Below, piece after piece: positions 46,311-56,035 of a stretch of DNA of 64,000 nt (positions are counted from its first letter, which is position 1; each line of letters begins with the position of its first letter). The stretch covers positions 253,956 through 317,955 of the forward strand of contig SHYK01000003.1 in assembly GCA_009692845.1 (NCBI GenBank), given 5' to 3'. The notes under the pieces were generated by a model. That model saw only the letters and a program-made list of their open reading frames with translations, had not been told where the DNA came from and ran no database searches. Source of the DNA: Chloroflexota bacterium. Lineage in GTDB: Bacteria > Chloroflexota > UBA6077 > SHYK01. Position numbers and translations under genes: made by a program.

Positions 46311-47294
46311 CTAGGCGGGGTGCTCCAGCATCGCTTCGAGATCCTCGGCCGAATAGGCGCCGACCCCCTCACCGCTCGAGGCGACCTGGGTAACTAGCTG
46401 TCGAACCAGGCGATTCGCGGGAGTGGGAATGCCGTGCAGGCGTCCTAGTAGCACGATCTCGCCGTTGAGATAGTCGACCTCGGTGGTTGTCTTTCCCCGC
46501 AGCATGTCCTGGAGGGTTGACGTGCGCAGCGGTTCCCTCGGCCCGCCATCTGGAGCCGGGGCCAGTCGGGCCTGGCCCCGAAACTCTTCGGGCGTTGTAT
46601 AAGCGATCCCGGCCGCTTCGAAGCAGGTAGTCGCCTCCGAGCGCACCCGCTGGGTGAGTCTTCGGTAGGCATCGCCATCCCGACGGTCGCCGAGCAGTAC
46701 CTGAAGCCCATTACTCACGATGTTCACGATGAGCTTGGCGTATTTCAGATCCATGACCCTCGGCGTGGGGCGGCTCTCCATTCGCGATGTGCTGATGTCG
46801 GCTGCGACCTGTGCAATGAAATCGTCAACGCCCGACGGGTAGCAGCCAGTATGGAGCGTAGCGGACACCGGCACGTAGCGGCTTACCACCACGCCGGGCT
46901 CGAGGTAGCTCGCGCCGATGTACACGCACATGCCGTAAACGCGCTCGAAGCATCGGGCGGCCAGTCGCTCGTTTTCCACCCCGTTCTGGGCGCAGATGAT
47001 GGGGCACGCTCGACCCCCGGCCGTCTCTAGCTCGGCGAGCGCCCGATCGGTGTCCTGGCTCTTCATCGTAAGGATGACGACATCGTCGGGTCGAAAGCCG
47101 ATATCTCCTGGGTGTCCGACAGCGGAAATTGGGAGTATCGCTTCCTGCTCAACGTCTCGAAAGCGGAGGCCCTTAGCCTTAATCGCGTCGAGGTGAGGGC
47201 CGCGGGCAATCAGGACCACTTCGTGCCCGGCCTGGAAAAGGCAAGAGCCGATGACTCCGCCGACCGCGCCGGCCCCGTAAATGATGTACCGCAT
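46311..47294 (-). CDS. 2-dehydropantoate 2-reductase family protein
   Basis: This 327-residue NADP-dependent reductase of the ApbA/PanE family begins RYIIYGAGAVGGVIGSCLFQ. ILTMKSQDTDRALAEL and IICAQNGVENERLAARCFE are the usual cofactor segments. The C-terminal domain has the catalytic Lys in DLKYAKLIVNIVSNGLQ. True PanE makes pantoate for CoA. This gene sits among catabolic genes with ornithine cyclodeaminase, so another 2-keto acid substrate is possible. Confidence 0.88.
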   Translation of the reverse strand: MRYIIYGAGAVGGVIGSCLFQAGHEVVLIARGPHLDAIKAKGLRFRDVEQEAILPISAVGHPGDIGFRPDDVVILTMKSQDTDRALAELETAGGRACPIICAQNGVENERLAARCFERVYGMCVYIGASYLEPGVVVSRYVPVSATLHTGCYPSGVDDFIAQVAADISTSRMESRPTPRVMDLKYAKLIVNIVSNGLQVLLGDRRDGDAYRRLTQRVRSEATTCFEAAGIAYTTPEEFRGQARLAPAPDGGPREPLRTSTLQDMLRGKTTTEVDYLNGEIVLLGRLHGIPTPANRLVRQLVTQVASSGEGVGAYSAEDLEAMLEHPA

Positions 47295-47298
47295 GGGG

Positions 47299-48246
47299 CT
47301 AGAGCGGGAGCTCGGAGCCGATTCCCAGCGCCCGCGCTTTCTTCATCATCTCGGCGGCGACTGCGACATCCTCGGTGCCAACCCCTATGGTGCTCACCAG
47401 CGTGATCTGCTTGGGGGAAGTACGGCCGGGAATAGCGCCGCTGACGATGTCCTTCATCTCGTGGACGGTAGTCCAGCGCATCTTCCCTCGGGAAGCGGCG
47501 TACAGCAGCTGGCCCAGCTCGGCCTCGGCCTGGGGTAGGTGCTCGACCACGATCCGGTCGCACCTGCCGATGGCGTTCTCGTCCAGCTCGCGCTTGAACA
47601 TCGTGGTGGCTCCGATAGCGTTTATGTGCATTCCCTCCTCGAGCCATTCGCCCATCAGGACCGGTGTGCTGGACCCAGTAGCTGTGATGACGATGTCCGC
47701 ACCCTTGACGCAGGTCTGCGCCGAATCGACCGGCTCCACTTCGAGGTCCAGCTTCTTGCTCATCTCGATGGCGTACCTTTCTCGATTCTCGGCGCTCCGG
47801 CTATAAGCCTTGACGTGGGTCAGAGCACGTACCCGGCTCACTGCCTCGAGCTGAGTCCGAGCTTCCTTCCCGGTCCCAATTATGCCGACGGTTCGGGCGT
47901 CTTCGCGGGCCATGTAGCGGGTGGCCAGTCCAGAGACCGCGCCGGTGCGAATCTGGGTCAAGTGCACCGAATCGACGATCCCATCGAAACCGGTCTTCAG
48001 ATTGAATACGAAAACGAGTCGGCGCCCACCCGCGATGGTGTATGCTTTCAGGCCGATGCTGTCCCAGGAATCGATGATTCCGGCCTTGATCCGGAACATG
48101 CCGCCGCCCGGGGGATTGAACTCGATGGTCGGCTTGTTTTCGGCTCGGCCATTGGCCTCGTCCTTGAAAAGCTTATCCAGGATCTCGATGCAGTCATCCA
48201 TGGTGAGCAGCTGCTTGATGTCATCTTCAGTGAGACACAGAACCAT
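47299..48246 (-). CDS. Ornithine cyclodeaminase / mu-crystallin family protein
   Basis: This 315-residue protein has the NAD-binding core ARTVGIIGTGKEARTQLEAV and the family segment LKAYTIAGGRRLVFVFNLKT. It also contains QIRTGAVSGLATRYMA and GMHINAIGATTMFKRELDE. Members reduce imines or ketimines, or deaminate ornithine or related amino acids. The four-base gap to the PanE-like gene suggests one transcript. The pair may work on an imino/keto acid, but this is inference. Confidence 0.88.
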   Translation of the reverse strand: MVLCLTEDDIKQLLTMDDCIEILDKLFKDEANGRAENKPTIEFNPPGGGMFRIKAGIIDSWDSIGLKAYTIAGGRRLVFVFNLKTGFDGIVDSVHLTQIRTGAVSGLATRYMAREDARTVGIIGTGKEARTQLEAVSRVRALTHVKAYSRSAENRERYAIEMSKKLDLEVEPVDSAQTCVKGADIVITATGSSTPVLMGEWLEEGMHINAIGATTMFKRELDENAIGRCDRIVVEHLPQAEAELGQLLYAASRGKMRWTTVHEMKDIVSGAIPGRTSPKQITLVSTIGVGTEDVAVAAEMMKKARALGIGSELPL

Positions 48247-48291
48247 CGCTCTCTCCCTCCGGCTTGCGTTAGGACCTATCCGCTTCCCCCG

Positions 48292-49296
48292 TCATTCCTT
48301 CAGCCTCGAATAGACCTGGCGGGCGTTGCCCTCATAGATGGCGTAGCGGTCGGCTTCCGAGAGCCATTCGATCGCATCAATGTACTGCTTGATGTCGTTG
48401 AGCGCGTGGCCAGTTTTCGGGTCGATCACCGAGCCGTTGGCCGGCTTGTCGCTTCCGAATAGGCAGCGGTCGACCCCGACTACCTTGATGAGCAGCTCGA
48501 TGCTCTCCTGGTTGTAGAGCACCGTATCGTAGTAGAGGTGGTGAAGGGATTCCTCCAGTGACTCTCGGCTGGGGTCGCGCGCCATCTCGGCGATCCGGAA
48601 GCCTTTCGCTCGCCCGACCTGGTAGGGAATGTAACCGCCACCGTGGCCGATGATGATTTTCAGGTTGGGGAAATCCTTGAAGACCTGCGGAGTGCGGAGC
48701 AGCGCCCAGCCCGCCACGCTTTCTTCAGTGACGAAATAGCCCAGCTCTGGCTCTCGCGAGAAGCGGTAGGGCCCGCCGTGGATCAGCCCGGGCACGTCGA
48801 ATTCGACCATCTTCTCATAGAGGGGATACCAGTATTCGTCCCCCATGTGGGGACTCTCGGCTGCGCCCTCGCCCGGATCCGGGTTGATCTTGAATCCAAT
48901 GAAGCCGAGCTCTTTGACGCACCGCTCCAGCTCTTCCGCGCAGAGCTTGGGGCTGACCCCGGCCCGCTGCGGGAGCGCCCCGAGCCCAACGAACCGGTCC
49001 GGGTGGAGCTTCACCGAACGAGCCACCATGTCGTTCACCTGTCGGGTGACCTCAAGGATGAGGGGAGCGCGACGATCTCCGGTGGGGACCGCCCAGGGGC
49101 GGGGGCAGACGAGTTGGAGATCGGTGCCGGCGCCGCTGACTTCGACCATGTGGTCTTTCAGGCTCTCCTCGAGCCGCTCGTCGGAAAACGCAAACTTTCC
49201 GACTGCCGCCCCTCCTCCGGAGGTGCCAGCCAGTCCCCGGAAATATTCATACATCTCCATCGGACCGCTGATGTGGGCATGCGTGTCAATGATCAT
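48292..49296 (-). CDS. Amidohydrolase-2 family protein, oxalomesaconate-hydratase-like
   Basis: This 334-residue TIM-barrel enzyme starts IIDTHAHISGPMEMYEYFRG, with HxH ligands. KINPDPGEGAAESPHMGDEY, FDVPGLIHGGPYRFSREPEL and IIGHGGGYIPYQVGRAKGF carry further His residues. The C-terminus has CLFGSDKPANGS with the Asp. The pattern resembles LigJ-type 4-oxalomesaconate hydratases of the protocatechuate 4,5-cleavage path. With the PanE-like and cyclodeaminase genes it could be a small catabolic unit. Substrate not provable here. Confidence 0.85.
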   Translation of the reverse strand: MIIDTHAHISGPMEMYEYFRGLAGTSGGGAAVGKFAFSDERLEESLKDHMVEVSGAGTDLQLVCPRPWAVPTGDRRAPLILEVTRQVNDMVARSVKLHPDRFVGLGALPQRAGVSPKLCAEELERCVKELGFIGFKINPDPGEGAAESPHMGDEYWYPLYEKMVEFDVPGLIHGGPYRFSREPELGYFVTEESVAGWALLRTPQVFKDFPNLKIIIGHGGGYIPYQVGRAKGFRIAEMARDPSRESLEESLHHLYYDTVLYNQESIELLIKVVGVDRCLFGSDKPANGSVIDPKTGHALNDIKQYIDAIEWLSEADRYAIYEGNARQVYSRLKE

Positions 49297-49550
49297 CGCT
49301 TTACCCCCTTCCTAAGGCTGAACCCTACGCCCTCCCGAGTTAAGAGCGCGAATTCCGTTTTCCCGAGAATTTGCCCTTGCCTCCAGGTGCAACCTGGCTG
49401 CGGCATTAGACTGCAAACCCGGGTGAGTTTGCACAAGGTAACGAGTGGATCGAAGGTCCGATGCGCTTCTGGGCAAGCAGGCCATATCGCCACGTCTAGA
49501 AAAAAGGTGAGCTCGAATCAGGCTGATGTACACTCTAGTGGGCGCTCAGT

Positions 49551-51155
49551 GTGGCGCGTGTCGGAGACTATCTGCGGTCCAACTCTGGCGGCATGGTTGC
49601 CACGAGTCAGGTTTTTGCCAGCCAAGCTGGCGTCGAGATTCTTCGCATGGGTGGGAACGCAGCGGATGCCGCGGTTGCCGCCGCCGCTGCGCTGAACGTC
49701 ACCGAACCCACCTCTACCGGGCTGGGCGGGGATATGTTCGCGCTCTTTTACGACGCGGCCACCCGCCAGATCACCGCCTTGAATGGCTCGGGGCGGGCAC
49801 CCGCCGCGCTCACCCCGGATCTGATGCGTAAACAGGGTTTCGAGAAGATGCCGGCCCGGCACGTGCACACGGTCACCGTGCCAGGCGCCTGTGCCGGCTG
49901 GTGCGATCTCATCGAGCGTCATGGAACCATGCCACTAGATCGCATCTTTGGCCCCGCGATTCGGCTCGCCGAAGACGGTTTCGCGGTTGGTCCGGTCGCC
50001 GCGAACATGTGGAACGGCGGGGCCAAGCTCCTCCAGAGCGTTCCCAATGGGGAAGAGCTTCTGCTCGAGGGCCAGGCCCCCCGAGCGGGCGAGACCTTTC
50101 GTAACTTGAATCTCGCCAGAACCCTACGGACGATCGCCTCAGGCGGGAAAGCTGCCTACTACGAAGGCGACATTGCGGCTGGGATCGTGAAGGTCGTGCA
50201 ACAAGCCGGCGGAGTCATGACGGCCGAGGATCTCGCCCAGCACCGGTCGACGTGGGACGAGCCCATCTCGACGACGTATCGGGGGCTCCGAGTCTGGGAA
50301 TGCCCGCCCAATGGGCAGGGAATCGCTGCCCTCATGGCTCTGAACATTCTCGAGGGCTTCGACCTCGAGGGTCAGGATCCTCTCGGAGCCGAACGCTGGC
50401 ACCTGCTCATTGAGGCGCTACGACTAGCCTTCGTGGATACCCGTTGGTATGTGGCCGACCCGGAATTTTCGAGCGTGCCCGTGGAAGCGTTGCTTTCTAA
50501 GGAATATGCAGCCCGACGACGGGCCGAGATCGACCGAGACTGTGCGGTTGCCGACGTGCACCGCGGCTCGCCGGTGGCGGGCTCCGACACGGTTTATTTT
50601 TGCGTGGTAGATGGGCAGGGCAACGCCTGCTCCTTCATTAACTCTAATTACTCAGGGTTCGGGACCGGAATCGTCCCCCAGGGTTGGGGCTTTACGCTTC
50701 AGAACCGAGGCTATGGCTTCGTCCTCGAAGATGGTCATCCGAATCAACTCGCCCCTCGGAAGCGCCCGTACCACACGATCATCCCGGGTATGCTGACCCG
50801 AGAAGACGGATCTCTGTATGCCCCGTTCGGGGTTATGGGCACCTTCATGCAGCCACAGGGCCACGTTCAGGTGGTGGTAGGTCTGGTGGACGATCACCTG
50901 GATCCTCAGGCCGCTCTGGACCGGCCGCGCTTCCGAATCGAGGTGGATGGTGGACCGAGCGGAGCCAGCTTAGAGGCTGGATTGCCGTCGAGCACGGTGC
51001 AAGAACTAGGCAAACTGGGCCACAATGTGCGGTCGGACATCGGGGGCTTTCAGCGCTCGATCTTCGGACGTGGTCAGATTATCCGCCGCGATGCCGACGG
51101 AAGCCTCATCGGCGGCAGCGATCTGCGTGCCGATGGCTGCGCGCTGGCAGTTTAA
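49551..51155 (+). CDS. ggt: Gamma-glutamyltransferase family protein
   Basis: This 534-residue N-terminal nucleophile hydrolase family member cleaves gamma-glutamyl bonds, for example in glutathione-type molecules. It has GGNAADAAVAAAAALNVTEP and GLGGDMFALFY. The self-cleavage site DTVYFCVVDGQGNACSFINS makes Thr347 the nucleophile. A GGS-type oxyanion segment is replaced by NQLAPRKRPYHTIIPGM. There is no evident signal peptide, unlike periplasmic enzymes. It starts at GTG 49551. It is divergent from the amidohydrolase at 49296; some relatives act as cephalosporin acylases. Confidence 0.9.
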   Translation: MARVGDYLRSNSGGMVATSQVFASQAGVEILRMGGNAADAAVAAAAALNVTEPTSTGLGGDMFALFYDAATRQITALNGSGRAPAALTPDLMRKQGFEKMPARHVHTVTVPGACAGWCDLIERHGTMPLDRIFGPAIRLAEDGFAVGPVAANMWNGGAKLLQSVPNGEELLLEGQAPRAGETFRNLNLARTLRTIASGGKAAYYEGDIAAGIVKVVQQAGGVMTAEDLAQHRSTWDEPISTTYRGLRVWECPPNGQGIAALMALNILEGFDLEGQDPLGAERWHLLIEALRLAFVDTRWYVADPEFSSVPVEALLSKEYAARRRAEIDRDCAVADVHRGSPVAGSDTVYFCVVDGQGNACSFINSNYSGFGTGIVPQGWGFTLQNRGYGFVLEDGHPNQLAPRKRPYHTIIPGMLTREDGSLYAPFGVMGTFMQPQGHVQVVVGLVDDHLDPQAALDRPRFRIEVDGGPSGASLEAGLPSSTVQELGKLGHNVRSDIGGFQRSIFGRGQIIRRDADGSLIGGSDLRADGCALAV

Positions 51156-51198
51156 GCAGAATGTCCTGCGTTCCCCAATTTCTTCTGGAGGAGATCCC

Positions 51199-52083
51199 TT
51201 GGCTCTAACTGCCCCGGCGCGCCGGACCACCCTGGCCGTATTTTTCACGGCTTTGTTTGTCATGATCCTCCCAACGCTGGGCGCGATCGCCTCGGTGTTC
51301 ACGGTGATCTCGGGGCGGGCTCAGTGGCTCCATGTCGCTATGTTTGTGGCCGGTTTCTTGCTCACTGGTTTGGGCATAACCATCGGTTATCACCGGATGC
51401 TGACTCATCGGGCCTTCGAAACCAATGGAGTCGTCAAGGCAATGCTCCTGATTTTCGGATCCATGGCGGTCGAAGGAGCAGCCAACGCCTGGGTCGCCAA
51501 TCATGCGAAGCACCACATGCATTCCGATCGAGAGGGTGATCCCCACTCACCGGTGCACGGATTTATCCATTCGCACTGGGGATGGCTTTCCGAGTTTGCT
51601 TCGATTGATACGGGGAAGTACGCCCCCTGGGTCCAGGAAGATCGAGTCGCGGTTTGGGTGAGCAAGACCTTTCCCCTCTGGGTGACGATGGGGTATGTCA
51701 TTCCCTTCGCCATTGCTGGTTGGGAAGGCCTGGTTTGGGGTGGGCTGTTCCGCCAGCTGGCCGTCCAAAACGTCACCTTCGCGGTGAACTCGGTCTGCCA
51801 TCGGTGGGGTGCACGCCCGTTCAATACGACTGACTTGAGCCGAAACAATTGGATTGTCGGAGTCCTGGGGATGGGCGAAGGGTGGCACAACAACCACCAT
51901 GCCTTCCCGGTGTCTGCGTTCCACGGACTGCGCTGGTGGGAATTCGATCTGTCGGGTGAAATCATCCGCCTCATGGAAGCACTGAAGCTCATTCGCAACG
52001 TGAGGCGGCCCAACCTACAGCAGATTGAGCGCAAGCTATTCAATCCCGGCGAGGCTGGTCTCTACGCGCGGGTGACGGGCTAG
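51199..52083 (+). CDS. Acyl-CoA (delta-9-type) fatty acid desaturase
   Basis: This 294-residue membrane di-iron enzyme introduces a double bond into acyl chains. All three His boxes are present: HRMLTH, HAKHH, HNNHH. Four hydrophobic segments flank them. It starts at TTG 51199 with a GGAGGAG site; the longer frame has no ribosome site. It follows ggt after 43 bp and may be read through. Its stop overlaps the stop of the convergent oxidoreductase gene by 4 bp. A ferredoxin-type partner (as at 32748) may supply electrons, but that is a guess. Confidence 0.92.
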   Translation: MALTAPARRTTLAVFFTALFVMILPTLGAIASVFTVISGRAQWLHVAMFVAGFLLTGLGITIGYHRMLTHRAFETNGVVKAMLLIFGSMAVEGAANAWVANHAKHHMHSDREGDPHSPVHGFIHSHWGWLSEFASIDTGKYAPWVQEDRVAVWVSKTFPLWVTMGYVIPFAIAGWEGLVWGGLFRQLAVQNVTFAVNSVCHRWGARPFNTTDLSRNNWIVGVLGMGEGWHNNHHAFPVSAFHGLRWWEFDLSGEIIRLMEALKLIRNVRRPNLQQIERKLFNPGEAGLYARVTG

Positions 52084-55007
52084 CCTCGGCGCCTCAGGGC
52101 CATCTGAACAACCTCAGCGAGATGCAGGGCCGGCCGTCCAGAGCCGTGCAGGATCTGGTCCCGGCAGCTAAAGCCGTCGGCCACGATCAGGGTGTCGGGG
52201 TCCGCCACCTGGACCGCCGGAAAGAGAACCCGTTCGCCTAGCCGCATCGAAACGTCGTAGTGGGCCCCCGCTTCATAGCCGAAGGCACCGGCCAGCCCGC
52301 AGCAGCCGGAGTCAGGCACCTGGCAGTCGAGTCCCATCCGCTGGAGCAGCCGCTCGTCGGGGCCAATTCCACCCATCGCCCGCTGGTGACAATGACCGTG
52401 GAGCAATGCCGTTCCCGGCAAAGCGGGCACCTCGAAGCTGGGGGCTTTCTGCTCGAGGAATTCGGCGAGCGAAAAGACCTGCTGCCTCAACTGGATCGCC
52501 CGAGCATCGTCCGGAAAGAGGTTCGGGAGCTCGTCCCTGAACACGGCAAGACAGCTAGGCTCCAGTATCACGATTGGAGTTGCAGCGGCGATCTGGGGTT
52601 CCAAAGCCGTGAGTGTCTGGCCCAGGAGTCGCCGGCCCGTTTCGATCATCCCGTACTCATAGACTGGTCGCCCGCAGCAGAGCTGCCGGCTGGGGAGCGT
52701 GACTGCGAAGCCCGCCGCCTCCAACACGTCGGTGGCTGCCTCAGCGGTGTGTGGGCGGAAGTAGTTGTTGAACGTGTCTGGCCACAGTAGTACCTGAGGT
52801 CGCGCTGGACCCCCCGGAGTTGAGCCCAGACCCGACCGGAAATGACGGAACCAGGCAGTGAAGTGCTGGGGGGCCAATCGCGGAAGTGGGCGTTCCGGTG
52901 CGATCCCCACGGCGCGTTTTATGGGGTCGGCAAAGAAGGGGGTTTGGGAGAAGAAATTTGCCAGCGTCGGCGCGCGGCTGGCGAGTTTGGCCCACAGTCC
53001 AATCCATCCAAACAGGTAGGCGGCCAACGGGCGGCGGTGGCCCTCGTAATAGTGAGAGAGGAATTCCGCCCGGTAGGTGGCCATGTCGACCTGGACCGGA
53101 CACTCCGTCTTACACGCTTTGCAGGACAGGCAGAGGTCAAGCGCCTCTTTTACAGGCTCACTCCGCCATCCCTGCTGGAGGGTCCCGCCATTCAGCATCT
53201 CGAACAGCAACCGGGCTCGACCCCGAGTGGAGTGCATCTCCTCACCGGTGGCCATGTAGCTCGGACACATCACGCCTGCATCCAGCTTGCGGCACTTCCC
53301 CACTCCAACGCAGCGGAGAAGCGCCTCTGAGAAGTCTCGATGGTCGTCGGGATATTGAAACTGGGTGCGCACTTCGTAGGGGTGATAGCCAAGCAAACGG
53401 AGATCCTGGTCGAGCGGCAGCGGGTCCACGACCCGGCCGGGGTTCATTCGGCCCTGGGGGTCCCAGATGCTCTTGAACTCCCGGAACGCCTGGATCAGTT
53501 CGGGTCCGAACATTTTCGGGAGCAGCTCGGCTCGCGCCTGGCCATCGCCGTGCTCGCCCGAGATCGATCCCCCATAACCAACGACGAGATCAGCCGCGTC
53601 TTCGATGAAGGCCCGAAACTTGGCCACGCCCGCGGTGGAACGCAGGTCGAAGTTGATTCGGGTGTGGATACAGCCATCTCCCAGGTGCCCGTACAGGGCA
53701 CCTGTGTAGCCGTAGCGGTCGTACAGGGCCTTGAGGTCGCGGAGGTAGCCGCCAACTCGATCCGGGGGCACCGCCGAGTCTTCCCACCCCTCCCAGGCAT
53801 CTGGCTCTCCGGGCGCATGCGCGTTGGCCCCCAGCGCCGACTCGCGTACCGCCCACAGCGAGTGCGCTTCCTGAGCATTTTCGAAGAGCCGCATGGCAGG
53901 CGGAGTCGATCCCGCCCTCAGTTCATCCATCAGGCGATGCGCCTGAGCGGCCGCCGCTCCGATGGTGTCTCCGCCGAACTCCACAAGGAGCCAGCCACCC
54001 CCCGGAGGCAATCGCTCGATTCCGGCCACATTAAGTCGCTTCTTGCGGGAGTTCGAGACGAGTCGGTCGTCGATGCCCTCGAGCCCAATTGGGTGATGGG
54101 CCAGGATTTGGGGAACCCGGTCCCCCCCGCTCGCGATATCTGGATAGCCCAGCACCAATAGCGCGCGGCCGGGTGGGCTGTCGACCAGGTGAAGGTTGGC
54201 TTGCAGTACGGTGACGCAGGTTCCCTCACTCCCGACCAAGGCCCGCGCCACGTTGAACCCGCTTTCGGGTAGGAGCTCGTCCAAGTTGTAGCCGGATACC
54301 CGGCGGGGAATCTGGGGGTAGCGAGCCCGGATGAGGTCGGCATAACGATCCCGCAAGCTACGGAGACGGGAGTAGATCTCGCCTCGCCGCCCTCCCTCGC
54401 GGATGATGCGCTCGATCTCTTGATCGGAGGTCGCTCCGACCTGGAGGCGCAGCCCGTCGTAGGTCAGGACGTCCAGGGTGTCAATGTTGTTCACCGTCTT
54501 GCCGGCCATGATGGAGTGGATGCCGCAGGAGTTGTTGCCGATCATTCCGCCCAGCGTGCACCATGCATGGGTGGCCGGGTCGGGACCAAAGGTCAGTCCG
54601 TGCTGCTCGGCGCGGGTGCGTAAGACGTCCAGTACGACCCCGGGCTCAACCCGAGCAATCTTTTGCCCAGGGTCGAGAAACAGGATGTGATTCAAGTGGC
54701 GAGAGAGGTCCAGCACCACCGCGGTATTGGTGGTCTGGCCACCGATGCTGGTTCCCGCCCCCCGGGCCAAGATCGGGGCATCGTGATCGTGGCAGACGCC
54801 GATGGCGGCCACCAGATCGTCGATCGACTGCGGAACTACGATGCCGATAGGCGTGTGGCGATAGTTCGAAGCGTCCGTCGCATAAAGGGCCCGCGAGCCG
54901 GAATCAAAGCGCACTTGCCCCCGGATCGTGGCTCGAAGATCAGCTGAGAGCGCCTGGGAATCACCGTCTAAGTGGGCCGCTACTTCTGGCTGCAACTGGG
55001 ACCCCAA
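52080..55007 (-). CDS. FAD-binding / Fe-S oxidoreductase (D-lactate or glycolate dehydrogenase type)
   Basis: This is a 975-residue fusion of a GlcD-type FAD oxidase and a GlcF-type Fe-S protein. The FAD domain has PILARGAGTSIGGQTTNTAV and LGGMIGNNSCGIHSIMAGKT; SGEHGDGQARAELLPKMFG marks the FAD-linked C-terminal region. Two [4Fe-4S] motifs follow (CVGVGKCRKLDAGVMCPSY; CLSCKACKTECPVQ), then CCG domains (CCGRPVYEYG, CCGLAGAFGYE). Such proteins oxidise 2-hydroxyacids and pass electrons to quinone. The start is a TTG at 55007 without a clear ribosome site, just where an amidohydrolase fossil ends. Its own promoter may have been lost. Confidence 0.9.
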   Translation of the reverse strand: MGSQLQPEVAAHLDGDSQALSADLRATIRGQVRFDSGSRALYATDASNYRHTPIGIVVPQSIDDLVAAIGVCHDHDAPILARGAGTSIGGQTTNTAVVLDLSRHLNHILFLDPGQKIARVEPGVVLDVLRTRAEQHGLTFGPDPATHAWCTLGGMIGNNSCGIHSIMAGKTVNNIDTLDVLTYDGLRLQVGATSDQEIERIIREGGRRGEIYSRLRSLRDRYADLIRARYPQIPRRVSGYNLDELLPESGFNVARALVGSEGTCVTVLQANLHLVDSPPGRALLVLGYPDIASGGDRVPQILAHHPIGLEGIDDRLVSNSRKKRLNVAGIERLPPGGGWLLVEFGGDTIGAAAAQAHRLMDELRAGSTPPAMRLFENAQEAHSLWAVRESALGANAHAPGEPDAWEGWEDSAVPPDRVGGYLRDLKALYDRYGYTGALYGHLGDGCIHTRINFDLRSTAGVAKFRAFIEDAADLVVGYGGSISGEHGDGQARAELLPKMFGPELIQAFREFKSIWDPQGRMNPGRVVDPLPLDQDLRLLGYHPYEVRTQFQYPDDHRDFSEALLRCVGVGKCRKLDAGVMCPSYMATGEEMHSTRGRARLLFEMLNGGTLQQGWRSEPVKEALDLCLSCKACKTECPVQVDMATYRAEFLSHYYEGHRRPLAAYLFGWIGLWAKLASRAPTLANFFSQTPFFADPIKRAVGIAPERPLPRLAPQHFTAWFRHFRSGLGSTPGGPARPQVLLWPDTFNNYFRPHTAEAATDVLEAAGFAVTLPSRQLCCGRPVYEYGMIETGRRLLGQTLTALEPQIAAATPIVILEPSCLAVFRDELPNLFPDDARAIQLRQQVFSLAEFLEQKAPSFEVPALPGTALLHGHCHQRAMGGIGPDERLLQRMGLDCQVPDSGCCGLAGAFGYEAGAHYDVSMRLGERVLFPAVQVADPDTLIVADGFSCRDQILHGSGRPALHLAEVVQMALRRRG

Positions 55008-55009
55008 GG

Positions 55010-55434
55010 GAATGACAAGCGGATTCCGCGAAACCGGCCTCCCCCTGCGAGGACGTGAGCGTCCAGCAACGGTGCTACTGCGTCGCCCAATCGCAGATTA
55101 GCGTGCCTGACAATTCCGGCGGCGATTCGCGTCTTTCCGTGCTCATCGGATGCGCTCATCGTGGCGATCTTGTAGACGAATTCGGTCTCTCCCACCGGCA
55201 GCATCGCTTCGGGCCCGTCGCCCTTGTTCGCACGAGTCTCGATGAACACGGTCGATACGATGTTGTGCCCACTCCGTACGTCTTGAAGCACCTCCTCAAG
55301 GAGATAGCGTGGGGCGACGCTCCCGGGCGAGGAGGGCCAGAGTGATGGTGGGGGTCGCAAATGGGCAGGTCTGGTTCGAGAGGTTCCTCAACGGTCAGTG
55401 CTAGCCAATCGACGTTCGTTGTTGGTACTGCCAA
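55010..55434 (-). pseudogene. Frameshifted, truncated amidohydrolase
   Basis: The gene starts MAVPTTNVDWLALTVEEPLE and reaches PDLPICDPHHH, a family N-terminus where LWD should follow. One C seems lost after CACCATCAC, and the other frame continues LWPSSPGSVAPRYLLEEVL, IVSTVFIETRANKGDGPEAM, VGETEFVYKIATMSASDEHG and GRFRGIRLS. After that the similarity stops at ~55,015, where the FAD oxidase begins. Intact relatives have ~330 residues; the last two thirds are gone. Confidence 0.85.
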
Positions 55435-55707
55435 GTAAATCCATTCCTATGCCACGCCTTAGCCGTCGGTGGAAGAAACGAGCGATCTGAAAACAGCTCG
55501 CCCTGTCCAACGCTGCATTATCGTGTGGTAATGGGGCCGTCCATTTTCAACCAAGTTTAAGCTGGAGCTCCGCCACGCGCAGTGTCAGAAGACGCGTCTT
55601 GAGCCGAGTGGAGAGTTCTCCACGACGATCCGTGGATTCGACGGGCATCTGCTGGCCATCGCCTGGCCGATCACTGAGAGGCCACCCTCCTTGAAATTCC
55701 CACGAAC
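55435..55707. other. Gap with no gene seen
   Basis: I see no coding signs between the fossil start and the inverted repeat at 55708. The region has lower GC near 55,530-55,560. Confidence 0.4.
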
Positions 55708-55741
55708 CCTCCTATGCTAGAACGGTAGTTCTTATAGGAGG
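55708..55741. promoter_or_regulatory. 34-bp interrupted inverted repeat upstream of SRPBCC gene
   Basis: CCTCCTAT pairs with ATAGGAGG and, inside, AGAAC pairs with GTTCT around GGTA. The dyad lies ~300 bp upstream of the next gene. It could be an operator or an RNA hairpin that hides an AGGAGG. Confidence 0.5.
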
Positions 55742-56035
55742 TCGCCCGGCCGGCTGCTCGGCCACCAGTCGCCATGCTGCACCGCGCCAGCGGGTCGTCT
55801 ACACCGAAGCGCCCGTGCACCTACCCATCTCGCCGATGCCGAACCGGTGACCCCTTCCCCAGGCACCGAAAACGGCCTCCACCCGGTCGATCATCTGTCA
55901 CCGGTCGAAATTGAGGAACTGGCCCAGGCCACCCGGTTCTCGGGGTCCAGCTCTTACCGCGACGGAAATCCGACCGGCATCGCTGGTCCGGCTATCATGC
56001 GCCGCGAAGGACCGACTCATACCAAGGAGGGCCAA

